From Metopolophium dirhodum (taxonomy: Eukaryota > Arthropoda > Insecta > Hemiptera > Aphididae), in NCBI RefSeq assembly GCF_019925205.1, contig NC_083560.1, forward strand, positions 99,662,083 to 99,726,082: a stretch of DNA of 64,000 nt, written 5' to 3'. The number at the start of each line of letters is the position of its first letter. Position 1 is the stretch's first letter. Below the pieces are notes generated by a model. That model was not told the DNA's origin and did no database searches. It saw only the letters and a list, made by a program, of their open reading frames with translations. Position numbers and translations under genes: made by a program. Positions 1 through 11,945 of the stretch are shown here, piece after piece.

Positions 1-290
1 AATTTAAAATGTAATAATTATTTTGTAGTTAAAAATGTATAAAATGTTCAACTTTTATAGCTAAGGATTGAAAATTTAAAACAAGGTTCCGCGTAAATAG
101 GTAAATATATAAATTACTTTATTCACAATAATATCATCGAATATACTTAGTAATATCATAGGCTGACTGACCGCTTTAGCCCAGAATCGTTTTTCTTATA
201 CAATGATATTATATCATTAAATTCAAATTTAACACCATCCATTACACTTATAACCTACTGTACAGCAGAGCAACATCCAGTTACCCACTT
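1..290 (-). repeat. Copy A of a dispersed aphid repeat, cut by the window edge
   Basis: The reverse complement of this stretch matches parts of the larger copy at 8,739-10,540. Bases 1-90 pair with about 9,250-9,330, and 150-290 pair with about 8,780-8,930. The shared core runs from AGAATCGTTTTTC through a stretch reading CACCATCCATTACA to GACATCCA-like sequence near 270. No coding potential was seen. Other fragments of the family lie at 3,090-3,350, 4,850-5,000, 13,850-13,890 and 37,655-37,800. The class of element is not clear to me. Confidence 0.7.
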
Positions 291-300
291 TTTTATTATT

Positions 301-1080
301 AAAATTAATAAAAATACTAAAAAGTGATATTTTCGTTAAACACGAACTTTTAGTAAATACTATAAACAACAATACGAGACACTAGCAAATAGAAACTGGC
401 AAAACATTTCTTATCAAAATACCATTAGATTATCATTGCTTTCCGAGATTGTTAAAAAAGTTGCTTATATTTTTACTCCTTAAGATTAATATAGTAAAAT
501 ATGGGCAAATTATATACAATCTCGGAGGGAAATAATAACAATTTATTCAGCACTATTTTAGTACAGGGTCCCGTATTATCGTTTAAAAAATTTGCTGTTG
601 TAGTCACAACGGTGTGGGGATACTTCTGGCTTCTAGGTACTTTTATAAAATTTTAAATATTTCAACAAAACAACTAAATACTCAAAAAAATTGTGGTTTT
701 ACTAATCTCTTTAGTACATATAAACATATCACAAACTTTTTTCTCTATTTTCATAGTTGGTAGGTAGTTGATTGTTCATTTAATTATTAAATACACGTAG
801 GTAAATTATTGTATTCTCATCATTATTCACGTATAATATAGATAAATACAGCAGGTCCTTTAAAATCTTGTAGTAATACATTACTTAACGATAACAAATT
901 AAATATACCTACCATGTTTTCAGAAATTGTAGGGCCTAAAAACGGAAAAATTTAAAAATATTAACAGAACTATTCGAACTGAAAAAAATGCAGAACAACT
1001 TAACATATTATTACATATTTACATAGATTATTTGAAAACTTAAATAATAAAGCTGATTGTGAGAAACTGTAAAAATTGCC
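301..1080. other. AT-rich spacer without recognised features
   Basis: The stretch is highly AT-rich, with stops in all frames. I see no gene, no inverted ends and no clear repeat unit. Confidence 0.5.
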
Positions 1081-1089
1081 ATCTTTAGT

Positions 1090-1500
1090 ATCTGAAAAAG
1101 TAGGTTGAAATGGCGACAACATGCAAACTAGTTCAGTAGAAGAAAATAAAGTATTACATGCACCAGTGCCACAAATATGTTATAATGATACTATAATTTT
1201 TTAAACTCCATCTGTAATAAATAAAATTATGTCTTTAAATGATTATAATCAGACCACAGTTATTAAGAAGTCAAAAGTGTTACCATTACAAGAGTGTTTG
1301 GTATGGCTAGTAATGCGTGAACGAAAAATAAATCGACAAACTGAACGATTACCATTTGTCGTTTAATCACAAATGTTCCATAATATGCATGAGCATAAAG
1401 AAGATATAAAGAAAATTATAAATGAAGGAAAAGGAAAAGAGATAATAACTCATATAGCATCATTAAGTAAGAGAAATTTTTTCTTTGTGTTCGTCATCAC
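1090..1500 (+). pseudogene. Decayed coding remnant, family unknown
   Basis: One plus frame from about 1,120 stays open for roughly 85 codons apart from one TAA near 1,202, then closes at a TAA near 1,365. A lysine-rich open run continues in a neighbouring frame. Residues such as LPLQECLVWLVMRERKINR look protein-like rather than random AT-rich sequence. I do not recognise the family. Chance is a real alternative. Confidence 0.22.
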
Positions 1501-2262
1501 CTTTTAGGACAGTAAAATTGCTTAGATTTTTTTCATCTAAATTTTGACGAAATTGTATATTAAATAACCAAGAATAACGATTTTAGTTATTTTGTTGTAA
1601 TTTTATAATATTAATTCAACTTACCGGCTTCCGTATTAATAATAAGTTATAACAATAGGTGTAAACATAATATAAAATATCCAACTAATAGTTTATTAGG
1701 CTGGTACAGTGTTTTTATAAATATGTATGGTTAATGAATATGTTTTTAATAATTTTTATACTATTGTGTTTAAACAAATTTTTTTTTAATAACTAAAACA
1801 GGATTGCTTAATTTAACATTTTTATATAGGTATTTATGTAATTATGATTACGTGTTTACCTATTATGTTTATACTAGAGTATATGTTAAGTTTAAACATA
1901 TTATTTGTATTAAACTATTAAAGACAGGAAATTATTTAATTTAAACTTTTTATTTATTTATATTTATGATTTATATTTAATATTAAGAATAGAAAAATTA
2001 TTTTATCCTGCAAACTAATTATTTTTAAAGTAATAACTACCTAATTGATTATTTTATTTTAAAAATGAGTACTCACCAAGGTATAAGTTTTAAATATTTA
2101 AGAATATATCAAGTAGTGTTATTTGAAAAATTACATTTTTATATAAATACACTTATATTAATTTAATATAAGTAGTATATAGAAGAAAAGATTAAATACC
2201 TAAATGATTTAAGCTGCTAATAAGTAGGTGGTTATAAATTTGAATTTACAAAATTGTAAATA
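1501..2262. other. AT-rich spacer
   Basis: Very AT-rich sequence with stops in every frame. Nothing recognisable. Confidence 0.5.
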
Positions 2263-2270
2263 GGTGCTAA

Positions 2271-2693
2271 TAGTGTTTGAAAATTTCATGAAATTTAAAA
2301 AAATAAAATATTTCAGTATTTTAATAAATTTTGTTTTATTTTTAAATAAGTTTTATGCTTACATATAATTGTCATAAATCACCTTCATAATTGTATGGGA
2401 CCTATATGTAATATGTATACTCGACCTTTGGTATTATACATTTAAAAATAAAATGGTACCTATTCAATTTTTTAAAAATATTTTAATGTTTAAATGATAC
2501 AGGTAGGTATACAATATTATATTAGATGAATATTGTATACCTACTGAATTCATACATTAGAATTTAGAACACTGAATATTATGTTAAAAAAATAAATAAA
2601 TTGTGTTTTTATTTGTGTTAAAAAAATTTCAATGTTTCACGGTTTTGTGAAATATTTTATCATATAGTGAAATATTTCATACTTCAAACACTA
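2271..2693. mobile_element. hAT-type MITE with perfect 8-bp target duplication
   Basis: The element starts TAGTGTTTGAA and ends TTCAAACACTA, an 11-bp perfect terminal inverted repeat. It is flanked on both sides by GGTGCTAA (2,263-2,270 and 2,694-2,701). Just inside each end are STTTCATGAAAT/ATTTCAC-like palindromic blocks. At 423 bp with no open frame it is non-autonomous. The 8-bp duplication is the hAT signature. A second pair of inverted sequences with similar ATTTCATGAAAT content lies at 49,510-50,331. Confidence 0.85.
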
Positions 2694-2701
2694 GGTGCTA
2701 A

Positions 2702-3089
2702 TATCTAACTATAATTACAAGTGTACTGTCAATAACTATATACCTAAACATTTTTTATTTTTCAATGGAATATGTTATAATTTTTCAAACATAGGTCTTT
2801 CTATGCGTATTATAGTTATTGATAAGTATCAATATTTTTAATCACTATACGTTTTGATAATAATGTTATATTCTGATTGGATGATTTAAACATTGATATT
2901 GTGTAACAATTTCCTTAGAGTGCCAATAACTGATTACATTTTGTCATAGTCATATTATATTTATGTCACCTCAGTACGTATCGCTCTTCTGGCCTTATTA
3001 ACTATTGTGTCAATACCACCTGACCGTAGAACGGTGTAATAATAGGTTCGGGGCATGAATAGGCAATATCTTAAAGTAAATAATATTAG
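2702..3089. other. Spacer between repeats
   Basis: AT-rich with a slightly less AT-rich patch near 2,970-3,060. No gene or repeat structure was found. Confidence 0.45.
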
Positions 3090-3350
3090 GCACTTTATTT
3101 AGAAAATACTATTACAAACATTTAGTGAAAATGTTAAGTATCTACTGTTATTGGTTTTGAAATTAGGTACAATAGAATATGAAAATCGATTTTGTCAAAA
3201 ACTTGTTTTGCGTAAAAATTTTCGTTTTTTCCAATTTTTTTTTTTTTTGGTTGTCCCTATTATTAAAATAAAACATTGACACAAAAAAAAACACACATAT
3301 CATTTTAAAATCAATATAATAATTTCCCACTCAAAATCTAATATGAAATA
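3090..3350 (+). repeat. Copy B (right end) of the dispersed repeat
   Basis: It is colinear with about 10,140-10,545 of the large copy. Shared landmarks are AAAATCGATTTTGTCAAAAA, then GCGTAAAAATTTTCGTTTTT, then a CACAAAAAAAAACACACAT stretch and CACTCAAAATCTAA. It is non-coding. Confidence 0.65.
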
Positions 3351-4849
3351 AAATGCCTACAGCAAAAATTCTTAAATAAAAAAAAGATTTAACATTTTCA
3401 TGTGCGTTTTTTGCTAATTTATAATAGTTTATTTCTTGGTATTTAATTTTCTAAATTCGCTTATATATTATATTTTTTGTTTTAGACGATTGTAATTTTT
3501 CTTTAAATTATATTTCAAAAAACGCATATAATATGATATAGATACAGTTTGAATTGCAGTTATCTTTAATTTGCATAACGGATATTTTTATTTCTATTTA
3601 ATGGCCCTAAAAACTTCAACATGTTTATATGTATTATACCGAATATTGTCGGTGACACCTCCTCAATCACCGGACATCCTCTTTAAGATAATTAACTAGC
3701 TATGCATTATTTTGATAGGATTTCAATATTCTTACAATAATATTAGGTATCGTATATTTGGATTAATTGTTTATTAGACAAATCAATAAATAAAATCGTC
3801 ATAAATAGATGGTGTATTACTATATAAAAATATATTAACAGTTAATAATATTGCATCTTGAGTCACGAAATAAAATAACGCCTGTGAAATTTAAGCATAG
3901 GCCACACAACTGGTCGTTTCTACACGGTCATTACGAATCTTCGTTTTTAATGTATGATGTAGCCATTTAGATAACAATTTCAAGTTATATTTTCTCATCC
4001 AAACGGCCTTGTTGTAATAAACTATACAATTTAAATTTTTAAACTTTTGCAATGGTAAATAATATCACATAGATAATTATTAATTACTTAGAGTAAAATG
4101 TTTATATGTTTATATGTAAAACCCGGCGTTTTTACTCAAAATCAATTCTTTTATGTTTTTTTTATTGCATTTCAAAAATTATAATTTGATTAGATTTGAA
4201 TTTTTCAAAAAATAGTCAAAGTAAAAACATTTAACCACCATTACCTACTTTTTACTTTTTATAGGTAATAGGTATTCATTGAAATATTATTTAGATTCAT
4301 TTTGAGTTATTTATATACATTTTACATTTTCGAACTTTATTAGTTTTATTTTATGAAAGTTGATAAAAAGTTTACTCTCGATCAAAAAGCTTAATTAAAT
4401 AAAATAAAATAAATATCAATTAATAAAAGATTATAATATACAAGTTTTTTTATAGCAATTTAAAAATATCTAAAATACTTAAACTTTTTTTGATAGATGT
4501 TGAAGTTCATATTTTTATGGATATTTAAAATATAAATAAAAATGTAAGTTATTTTTTTGTTGTAATTTAAAAATAATATTATCGTGGAGACTTGAAACTT
4601 TTTGCCATTAGATATTTTATTTTAATTAGGTATTATATACGCAATGACATTTTAAAAATATTTTAATCATTTAAGCTATTTACACCACTAACCTATTATT
4701 CGGACCGTTCTACAGTACTTCAGTATTGACTTAAAAGTTAATAACAATAATATTTTAAGATATTGATATAAAATATTATGATTATTAATTATTTAAAAAT
4801 TACAATGTTTTTGGTAAAAATTGATTCAACCTATCGTATTTCTAATAAA
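3351..4849. other. Long AT-rich spacer
   Basis: About 1.5 kb of AT-rich DNA. It holds no open frame of note, no tRNA-like structure and no inverted ends that I could find. Confidence 0.45.
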
Positions 4850-5000
4850 TGATGACAGAACGTTTCCACTTTCCACTTAGAATCGTTTTTTATACCTATG
4901 CAATTTTTTATCATTGAATCGATATTTAACACATCCATTACTACAGTACTACTCATGGCGAGGTACACTGACACCTAATATATGTATACAGCAGGTTGAC
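4850..5000 (-). repeat. Copy C (fragment) of the dispersed repeat
   Basis: The blocks AGAATCGTTTTTTATACC, TTTATCATTGAAT and AACACATCCATTAC follow the same order as in copies A and F. It is diverged and truncated. Confidence 0.5.
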
Positions 5001-5347
5001 TTCTCTCTTCTCTGGTTTTGCATTTAATTTTACAATATGTATAGATACACAGTATAGGTACCTACATTATTTTTTCTGGTCTATTTAGTTCCAATACACA
5101 CATTATTAATAATATATAATATATTTTGGGTTTGTCTAATTATATATTATAATTTAGTGCGATTTGTAGTTTTGACAGTATTTAGCTTGAAATTTGAATA
5201 CAAGGTTACTGGAACGGGAACGCCTTCGTTGAGAACGGCCGAGACACCACCACCTGCAGTCATGCATCATATTATACGTCATGTATAGACCGTAATATGT
5301 ACTTACAACTCACCGCTTCGGCGGGAGTGGATCGACGCACAAAATCG

Positions 5348-5387
5348 TATATAAAGCGGACGATCGACAGTAGACTTTACACTCAGT
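5348..5387 (+). promoter_or_regulatory. Core promoter of the cuticle protein gene: TATA box and initiator
   Basis: A TATATAAAG box lies at 5,348-5,356 and a TCAGT arthropod initiator at 5,383-5,387, a normal TATA-to-start distance. TCAGTCAA is repeated at about 5,395. This would put the mRNA start near 5,385 and give a 5' UTR of about 55 nt before the ATG at 5,440. The site is inferred from motif and spacing, not measured. Confidence 0.75.
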
Positions 5388-5439
5388 CAACGTTCAGTCA
5401 ACACACTCAACAACCAAAAATACTTATTTATTCACTATC

Positions 5440-6823
5440 ATGGCATTCCAAGTAAGTACCTACGACCTACCTATAAATACGCGTTTTCTGTTTCTATACC
5501 TAAACATTGGATTTTTGTTTTGTCTAGTGGTTATAAAAACAGTTAGCTATGTAAGTTTCTATACTATTACTTACCTCATTCAATGGTGTTAAAGGATTGA
5601 CTTTTTGGGAGGGGGCTATTTAAAAATATTTTTGGACATTTGTCAAAAATACTATTTGGTTGGCTGCAATAATTTGCCTCCACAGGCAAATGCCCGCTTT
5701 GCTACACATCAAAAAACACACCCATGCTCAAATTTCTTGCCGTAATAGATAGGTACGGATCGTTCCTAGTAAATTATGTTTTAAATTAATTTTGAAAAGT
5801 TCAAATTTAATGTGTTAGTACCTAACCTATATAGAGCGTAATCGTACCTTGTATACACATTCTAGTCGTACCTACATGTTTTGCAACTGTACCTATCTAT
5901 ATATAATAGGTATAATACTATTAATATATTTTCAAACCAATAAAATATTTAATGAATAATAATAATATGCTGTATAATACACCGATTCGATATTATAACA
6001 TTGATATATAAAGCAATATCGTCGACGGTGGATTTTTTTGTTAATAATAATATCGATATCAAAATATATATGTAATTTATCTAAAAAAAAGTCGCCCTTA
6101 ATAAGACGACATATTATTGTAATATACCTTCACATTTTTCTGTTGCAGACCGTCGCCGTGTTCGCTTGCGTGCTCGCCACCGCACTCGCCGTTCCCGCTT
6201 ACCCAGCACCCGCAGCTTACCCAGCACCCGCCGCCGCCTACCCAGCACCCGCTGCATACCCAGCACCCGCTTACTCCGCACCCAAGTCCTACGCCCCGGA
6301 ACCTGCCTACGCCCCAGCCCCGTACAACTTCGAATACAGCGTGCACGACGATGCCACATACGACATCAAGAGCCAGTCCGAATACAGCGACGGTAACGGT
6401 TACGTCAAAGGATCCTACAGCCTGGTCGAGCCCGATGGCACCAAGAGAATCGTCGAATACACCGCTGACGACTACAACGGTTTCGTCGCCGAAGTGAAGA
6501 AAGAAGGCACACCGTCTTACAGCTCCGCACCAGCCTACAAGCCAGCGTACAAGGCCCCAGCTTACCCAGCGGCCCCAGCCTACCCATCGGCCCCGGCTTA
6601 CCCATCAGCCGCCCCAGCCTACAAGCCAGCATACTCTGCCCCAGCTTACTCCGCACCGGCTTACTCCGCACCAGCTTACTCTGCACCATCCCCAGCTTAC
6701 TCCGCACCAGCTTACTCTGCACCAGCACCAGCTTACGGATACTCCACCCCCGCCCCGGCTTACGGACACGCCGCCCCAGCCTACAAGCAATCGTACGCCG
6801 CCCCAGCATACAAACAATACTAA
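5440..6823 (+). CDS. RR-2 type cuticular protein, two exons
   Basis: This is a secreted structural protein of the chitin-based exoskeleton. Exon 1 (5,440-5,451) encodes only MAFQ and ends at GTAAGT. Exon 2 (6,149-6,823) follows TTTTTCTGTTGCAG, keeping phase 0, for 228 residues in all. A signal peptide covers about residues 1-18 (TVAVFACVLATALA core). Repeats of AYPAP type follow to about 60. The Rebers-Riddiford RR-2 chitin-binding domain spans about 63-124 (KSQSEYSDGNGYVKGSY, then SLVEPDGTKRIVEYTADDYN). The C-terminal third consists of AYSAP and AYKP repeats ending near YKQY. A four-codon first exon and a short first intron are typical of insect cuticle genes. Codons are GC-rich against AT-rich surroundings, fitting high expression at moulting. 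The alternative frame start at 6,038 is intronic and rejected. Confidence 0.93.
5452..6148 (+). other. Intron of the cuticle protein gene
   Basis: The 697-bp intron has donor GTAAGT and acceptor TTTTTCTGTTGCAG. It is AT-rich and contains no other feature that I can support. Confidence 0.8.
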
Positions 6824-6869
6824 TTTATAATGAATTCAAAAAACAAATAATTTATTGTATGTTTTTGTA

Positions 6870-6875
6870 AATAAA
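6870..6875 (+). terminator. Poly(A) signal of the cuticle gene
   Basis: An AATAAA hexamer lies 47 nt after the stop codon and is followed by a T-rich stretch near 6,900. Confidence 0.75.
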
Positions 6876-6899
6876 ATTTCAAATTGCCAATACAAAGTT

Positions 6900-8714
6900 T
6901 TATTTTTTTATTTTTTTTATTAGATGTCTGATGTCTGAAATCTGAGTTGTTGGTCTTTGAGGTATGGTGTGAATTGTAAACTTCTCTTTTTAGATTTTCA
7001 CGGACTATAGGTATATAGAGAAAAAGGTTTTTTGATAATAATTAAGAATAGATGTGACAATATATTATTGTCATATCAATAATTCCACATTAAAGCACTA
7101 TATGGAATTAGATTATCGCCAGTTTTGAGCCATAGCCAAAGAATGTTTATTTATTATTTATATTTATTATAAACGTCAACACCCGGTATACAATGACTTA
7201 ATTATGCAACGTACATTTGTTTCTGTATATGTGTAAAACTCTTAGAGGTTAAATAATAATATATTAATATATACTTTTTACTAATTTAATGTTATAAGTT
7301 ACTCATTCCTTCATACATTTGTATAAACTCCTCATTCCATGTATGTATAATTTGTAGGTAAGACAATGCACTGATAGTACGAATATTTTGATCTACTCTG
7401 TTACATTAATATATTATATATATATATATATTTGATGTATGTACCTATAAATATTAAGCTAAGAAAACACTTCAAAGTATTAATATAGTATAGTTTAACC
7501 ACCAACCCAATTGCTTTAGTTAGGTATATGTTATTATTACTTATATAATTATACTGAGTATACCTACATCACATTTAAAAAAAAGTATATTTTGAATAAA
7601 TAATTTTAAAATACTTTTTTTAGCAATGCATAATGGTTAATAATAATACAATATTTTATATTTTTGCACAGTAATTTATATAACATTTATAATAATAATA
7701 TAAACTGATATAAATGTTTATATATACCTAGAGTTGCAAGTTTTTTCCCCTTTTTGCTTCCTATTTTGTCCCGGAAAATCCATTTGTAATTATCGGTTTT
7801 CGACAGATCTTTAATCAACTTAATTTCCCGTCCTTGGATACATTTTATTTTGGTTGGTAATGTAGGTACCAAAATTTTGTAATTTTGAGATCGAACCCAA
7901 AACCGTCTCTAACAAATCGAAAAAAGTTATATGTTATTTTATTGTAATGTTGACGCGTATAGAAAAACAAATTATTTATATTATATAGGTGGTATCGAAA
8001 GCTTGAATTTGTCATTTTACCTTATCGATGTTTATCTGCTTTAATTAGAGTATAATATACCTCTTAAAATGTCAATGGCTTCTTTTTTATTATTAATTTT
8101 TATTAATAATATAATTTATCTTTAATTTTAACTTTTTTTCAACCCGCATAACTTAAGTAATATTTAATCAATTCGTTTTTTCCAATTTGAAATTACCTAA
8201 CTTATAAATATATGTAGTTTCCTTTTAATGGGTACATTGCTCAAATAGAGTTAAAATATTATGAAAATTTAATCATGTATAGTAAGTGCTTTTATAAACA
8301 TTTGGTAAAATATTTATAACATATACGGAGATTTTAGTTTTTGGTTATACTAAAAAAAAAAAGAAAAACTAATTATGTTAATAATTGGTATTGCGTAAAA
8401 AATGTCATGTGTCTGTGCCCCCACCATTCACCGTATTTTATACTTTTTTAATTCTGAAAGTATTAACCTCTAGCTAGAGGTCTGACTAATTAAATGTTAT
8501 GTTTCTAACAAACACATGTATTTTGGTTATCTCCATATATAAAACATGAAACCGAGGGCGCCCCTATGGCGACTTTTCGTTCCGTTATAGTGGCTATTGG
8601 AGGGAAAACGGATTTCTTTTGTGGCGCTCAATCAAAATTTTTGAGACGGCCAATGAAAAAATTCGATGGGCGGTCTCCCAGGCCTCTGCTTTGTAATATT
8701 ATATATCAGAAAAA
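6900..8714. other. AT-rich spacer with simple repeats
   Basis: A short (TA)n run lies near 7,412-7,430. At 8,550-8,690 a less AT-rich patch begins GAGGGCGCCCCTATGGCG, which resembles a hAT end but has no partner nearby. No gene was seen. Confidence 0.45.
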
Positions 8715-8738
8715 AAAGGTATATTTACAAAGAACTTA

Positions 8739-10540
8739 GAGATTATAAGTTTGTATAGAAAATATTATCAGAAAAAAAAAGGTGGGCAAGTGGATGTCGC
8801 TCTGCTGTACTGTAGGTTACAAGTGGGTCACTGTATAATGGATGGTATTAAATTTGAATTCAATGATATATCATTGTATAAGAAAAACGATTCTGAGTGG
8901 AGACGATATGTCAGTCTAGGTATAAGACATATTATACACTTATCTATGGTATTAAAAAAAAAATTGACCTATAATAAATTCCAAATTAATCATATCACAA
9001 TATCCATTAGGTACATATAACGCGTTATACATCAACAACAAACCGTGATACTATCATCATAATATATCGATGAAAATATTACAAATTAGAAGTTTCAAGT
9101 GCCCAAGAATAATATTATACAATCACAACAAAATAACTAAAATAGTTATTCTAGGTTTTTATGTAATTTCGTCCAAATTAGAACTTAAAATGACTATACA
9201 AATAAACTGTGCTTGTGTATTTTTTAGATTTTTTGGTAACCGAATTATCTATTTACATGGAATCTTGTTTTAAATTTTCAATCCTTAGCTATAAAAACTG
9301 AACATTTTATAATTTATTAATTACAATGGTTGATAATTTTCGAGATTTTGATAAATTCTGTCCAAATTTGATCTTTAAATGCTTATAAAAAAAAACTGTG
9401 CCTATGTATTTTCAATATTTTTCAACTGCTATTGTAAAAATATATCAGGAGTCTTGTATTAAATTTTTACACTTTTTGGCCCAACAGATAAAACTTTATT
9501 GATATTTATAGAAAAAAAAACTAAAAAAATTGAAAACTGAAAATGCCCGTAAACAGCTCAAAAAGTGTCAAAATATTTTCAAAATTGTATGGTGTATAGG
9601 AAATGCTAATATAAACATTCAGTGAAATTTTCATGTATCTACAGTTATTCGTTTTTGAATTACAAGAAAATAAGGAAATCGGTACATGAGAAATCGAGTG
9701 AATATCTAATGTTGTAAAAATATGAATTTAAAACGCTCATAAAAATTTAATTTGACTTTCTTGTAGAAATTTTTTTTTTGATAAAGTTAGACAAACTTAT
9801 GAGGAATCTTGTATTAGATTTTAAATTCTTAGATTTAAAAAGAAAATTTTTTATGAATTTCTAACTCAAAATAATTTGCAAATTTTCGTGATTTTTCCGT
9901 ATTTTTTCAAGATTTGAACTTTAAACGTGTATAAAAAAAAACTGTGACTAAGGATTTTTAATTTTTTTCATCTGCCTTTGAAACAATAACCTAGGAGCCT
10001 TCTATTAAATTTTCAAGCTTTTTTACCCAACAGATAAAATTTTATTGATATTTATAGAAAAAAAATTTAAAAAAACTGAAAACTGACAATGTCCGTAAAC
10101 AGTTCAAAAAAAGTCAAATTATTTTCAAAATTGTATTGTGTATAGAAAATGCAAATATAAACAACCAGTGAAAATTTCATGCATCTACGGTCATTTGTTT
10201 TAGAGTTACACCAATAACCAAAATCGATTTTGTTAAAAATCGATTTTGCGTAAAAATTCCCGTTTTTCCTTAATTTTTCTTTTGTTTTTCACATCGCTTT
10301 TGAAAACTACTGGGAAATTAAAATTTTGACCTCCCCAATGCACCAACGATATTCACTTTCCCATCGAACAAGATACTGAAGTCGAAAATCGAAGCATTAT
10401 TTCGACTACTTATCGTGTACACAGACACAAAAATAAAAAAATAAAAAAAAAAATAAAAAAAAAAATAAAAAAAAAAAAAATAAAAAAAAAAACACACATC
10501 ATTGTAAAATCAATACATTCATCGTTTCACTCAGAATCTA
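8739..10540 (+). repeat. Large copy D of the dispersed repeat, flanked by a 23-bp duplication
   Basis: About 1.8 kb of non-coding sequence is bounded by near-identical 23-bp flanks (8,715-8,737 and 10,541-10,563, one A/G difference). It opens with GTGGGCAAGTGGATGTCGC near 8,780 and ends with an A-rich CACACATC/ACTCAGAATCTA block. Inside, a unit containing CCCAACAGATAAAA, TTATTGATATTTATAGAAAA and CCGTAAACAG occurs near 9,480 and again near 10,025, so the body contains a degenerate internal duplication of about 545 bp. Fragments of this family occur elsewhere in the window. The long flanking duplication would fit target-primed insertion, but I cannot name the class. Confidence 0.6.
10440..10492. 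repeat. A-rich (A)nT simple repeat
   Basis: A run of AAAAAT/AAAAAAAT units lies near the right end of dispersed repeat copy D. Confidence 0.8.
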
Positions 10541-10563
10541 AAAGGTATATTTACGAAGAACTT

Positions 10564-11440
10564 TGTATTTATATTTAAAGATTAAAGATAAAAACTAATA
10601 TTTTTTTTATCTATTAATATAAATAATTTAGTTTATGTATGAAGATATCAATATCTTCAGATTTTTCATCTTTACTCGCATTGAGGACTTCCAGCGTCTT
10701 CGCTCAGACCTTATTCGCGTTCTCCGCTAAATTTACAGGCCGCGCGCGGCCGTCCTTTGTTCCCGACGGGCCCGCCGCGGCGGAGATAACGTGCAAACCG
10801 AGTGCCGCCGTCGCGCGTGTTCATCGATAATTTTATAGAAAAGTCGAGTTTTACCACTTTACGTCGCGTAGGTATTACTATATACAGGCATAAATACATG
10901 CGTCGAAAATTTCGATTTTTTATTGATATATTTACATGTTTTTTTTTTGGATTTAATAAACTGCGTTATTATTATATTATTATATTTGACTCCCTTTTGT
11001 TCTTTTGCCTACTCGGTCTGTACCTACATGTATATATTATAATAAATAATAAATGTATAAATATTAATTATATAATAAAATATCCTAGCTCGAGTCGAGT
11101 CGACTATACTATAGGTATGTTTAATCATGAGCATAAAATCAAATTAATAACTAACTATCATGTATACTATATGACTTAATGAGGATCTATTTATTTATTA
11201 ATATTTATTATATAGTAACTGTAGCAGTATTTGTATGTTACATTAAATTATTAATTACCAAAATAAGAAAGTGGCTATTTGATTACCTCAACCAGTTAAC
11301 TCACCTGACAACTGTAATATTATATTGATATTTTTATTTGTTCATATATCATAGGTAGGTATATACAAAATGTTTTTTTAGGTTGTGTAGTATATCGTTT
11401 GCATTGTGTGTAGTTATATACTACGGCGAACGTCATTCCA
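10564..11440. other. Spacer with a CpG-rich island at about 10,690-10,840
   Basis: Most of this is AT-rich. About 150 bp around GCCGCGCGCGGCC and GACGGGCCCGCCGCGGCGG is strikingly GC- and CpG-rich. Both strands have short open frames there (63 and 62 codons), but neither resembles a family I know. It could be a promoter, a short exon or a transposon end. Confidence 0.4.
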
Positions 11441-11945
11441 GGTGACTGACCTGCTAGACACCCAAAAAAATTCGTTGGCTATATGATTTGCATGGACGTC
11501 CGAAATTTTTTTTGACGTAATTTATTACTTATGTTTGCTTTTTTGGTGACAGTAATAAACGTTGTCCGCGATCCGACGCAGTCGGATTGCATACCTGATT
11601 GACGTGACCCGGCCGTCGCAAATTGTCCGCTATCCGACGAAGTCGGATTGACTACCCGGATAACTGAGGTGACTGCTCTGCTATACACCCAAAAAATACG
11701 GTGGCTATATGATTTGCATGGACGCTCAATTTTTTTTAAATTTTTTTTCACGTAATGTCGCGTTTTCGGTAGCAGTAAAGAACGTTGTCCGCGATCCGAC
11801 GCAGTCGGATTGCATACCTTATTATATTATGACGTGACCCGGCCGTCCCACATTGTCCGCTATCCGACGAAGTCGGATTGCCTACCCGGATAACTGAGGT
11901 GACTGACCTGCTAGACACCAAAAGAATCGTGGCGACTATATGATT
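11441..11945. repeat. Tandem repeat of about 229 bp (2.2 copies) with four short hairpins
   Basis: Units begin at 11,441, 11,669 and 11,899 with GGTGACTG..CTGCTA.ACACC and continue GGCTATATGATTTGCATGG. Each full unit holds two perfect 7-bp inverted repeats, ATCCGAC-GCA-GTCGGAT then ATCCGAC-GAA-GTCGGAT. They lie at 11,571-11,587, 11,632-11,648, 11,794-11,810 and 11,862-11,878. Between the members of each pair is GACGTGACCCGGCCGTC. The arms are conserved while the rest of the units has diverged. Function unknown. Confidence 0.75.

Noticed and set aside
6038..6148. N-terminal 37-codon extension of the cuticle frame
   Set aside because: It is the last part of the intron: the acceptor TTTTTCTGTTGCAG ends at 6,148 and the exon MAFQ with promoter lies at 5,440.
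6098..6817. Open frames antisense to or overlapping the cuticle gene
   Set aside because: They are shadows of the GC-rich, repetitive AYPAP/AYSAP codons of exon 2 and have no independent motifs.
8751..9273. Two short plus frames in the dispersed repeat
   Set aside because: They are not conserved in copies A, C or F and are AT-driven chance frames.
11479..11751. 90-codon minus frame across the hairpin tandem repeat
   Set aside because: It spans a non-coding tandem repeat and is not preserved in the second unit.
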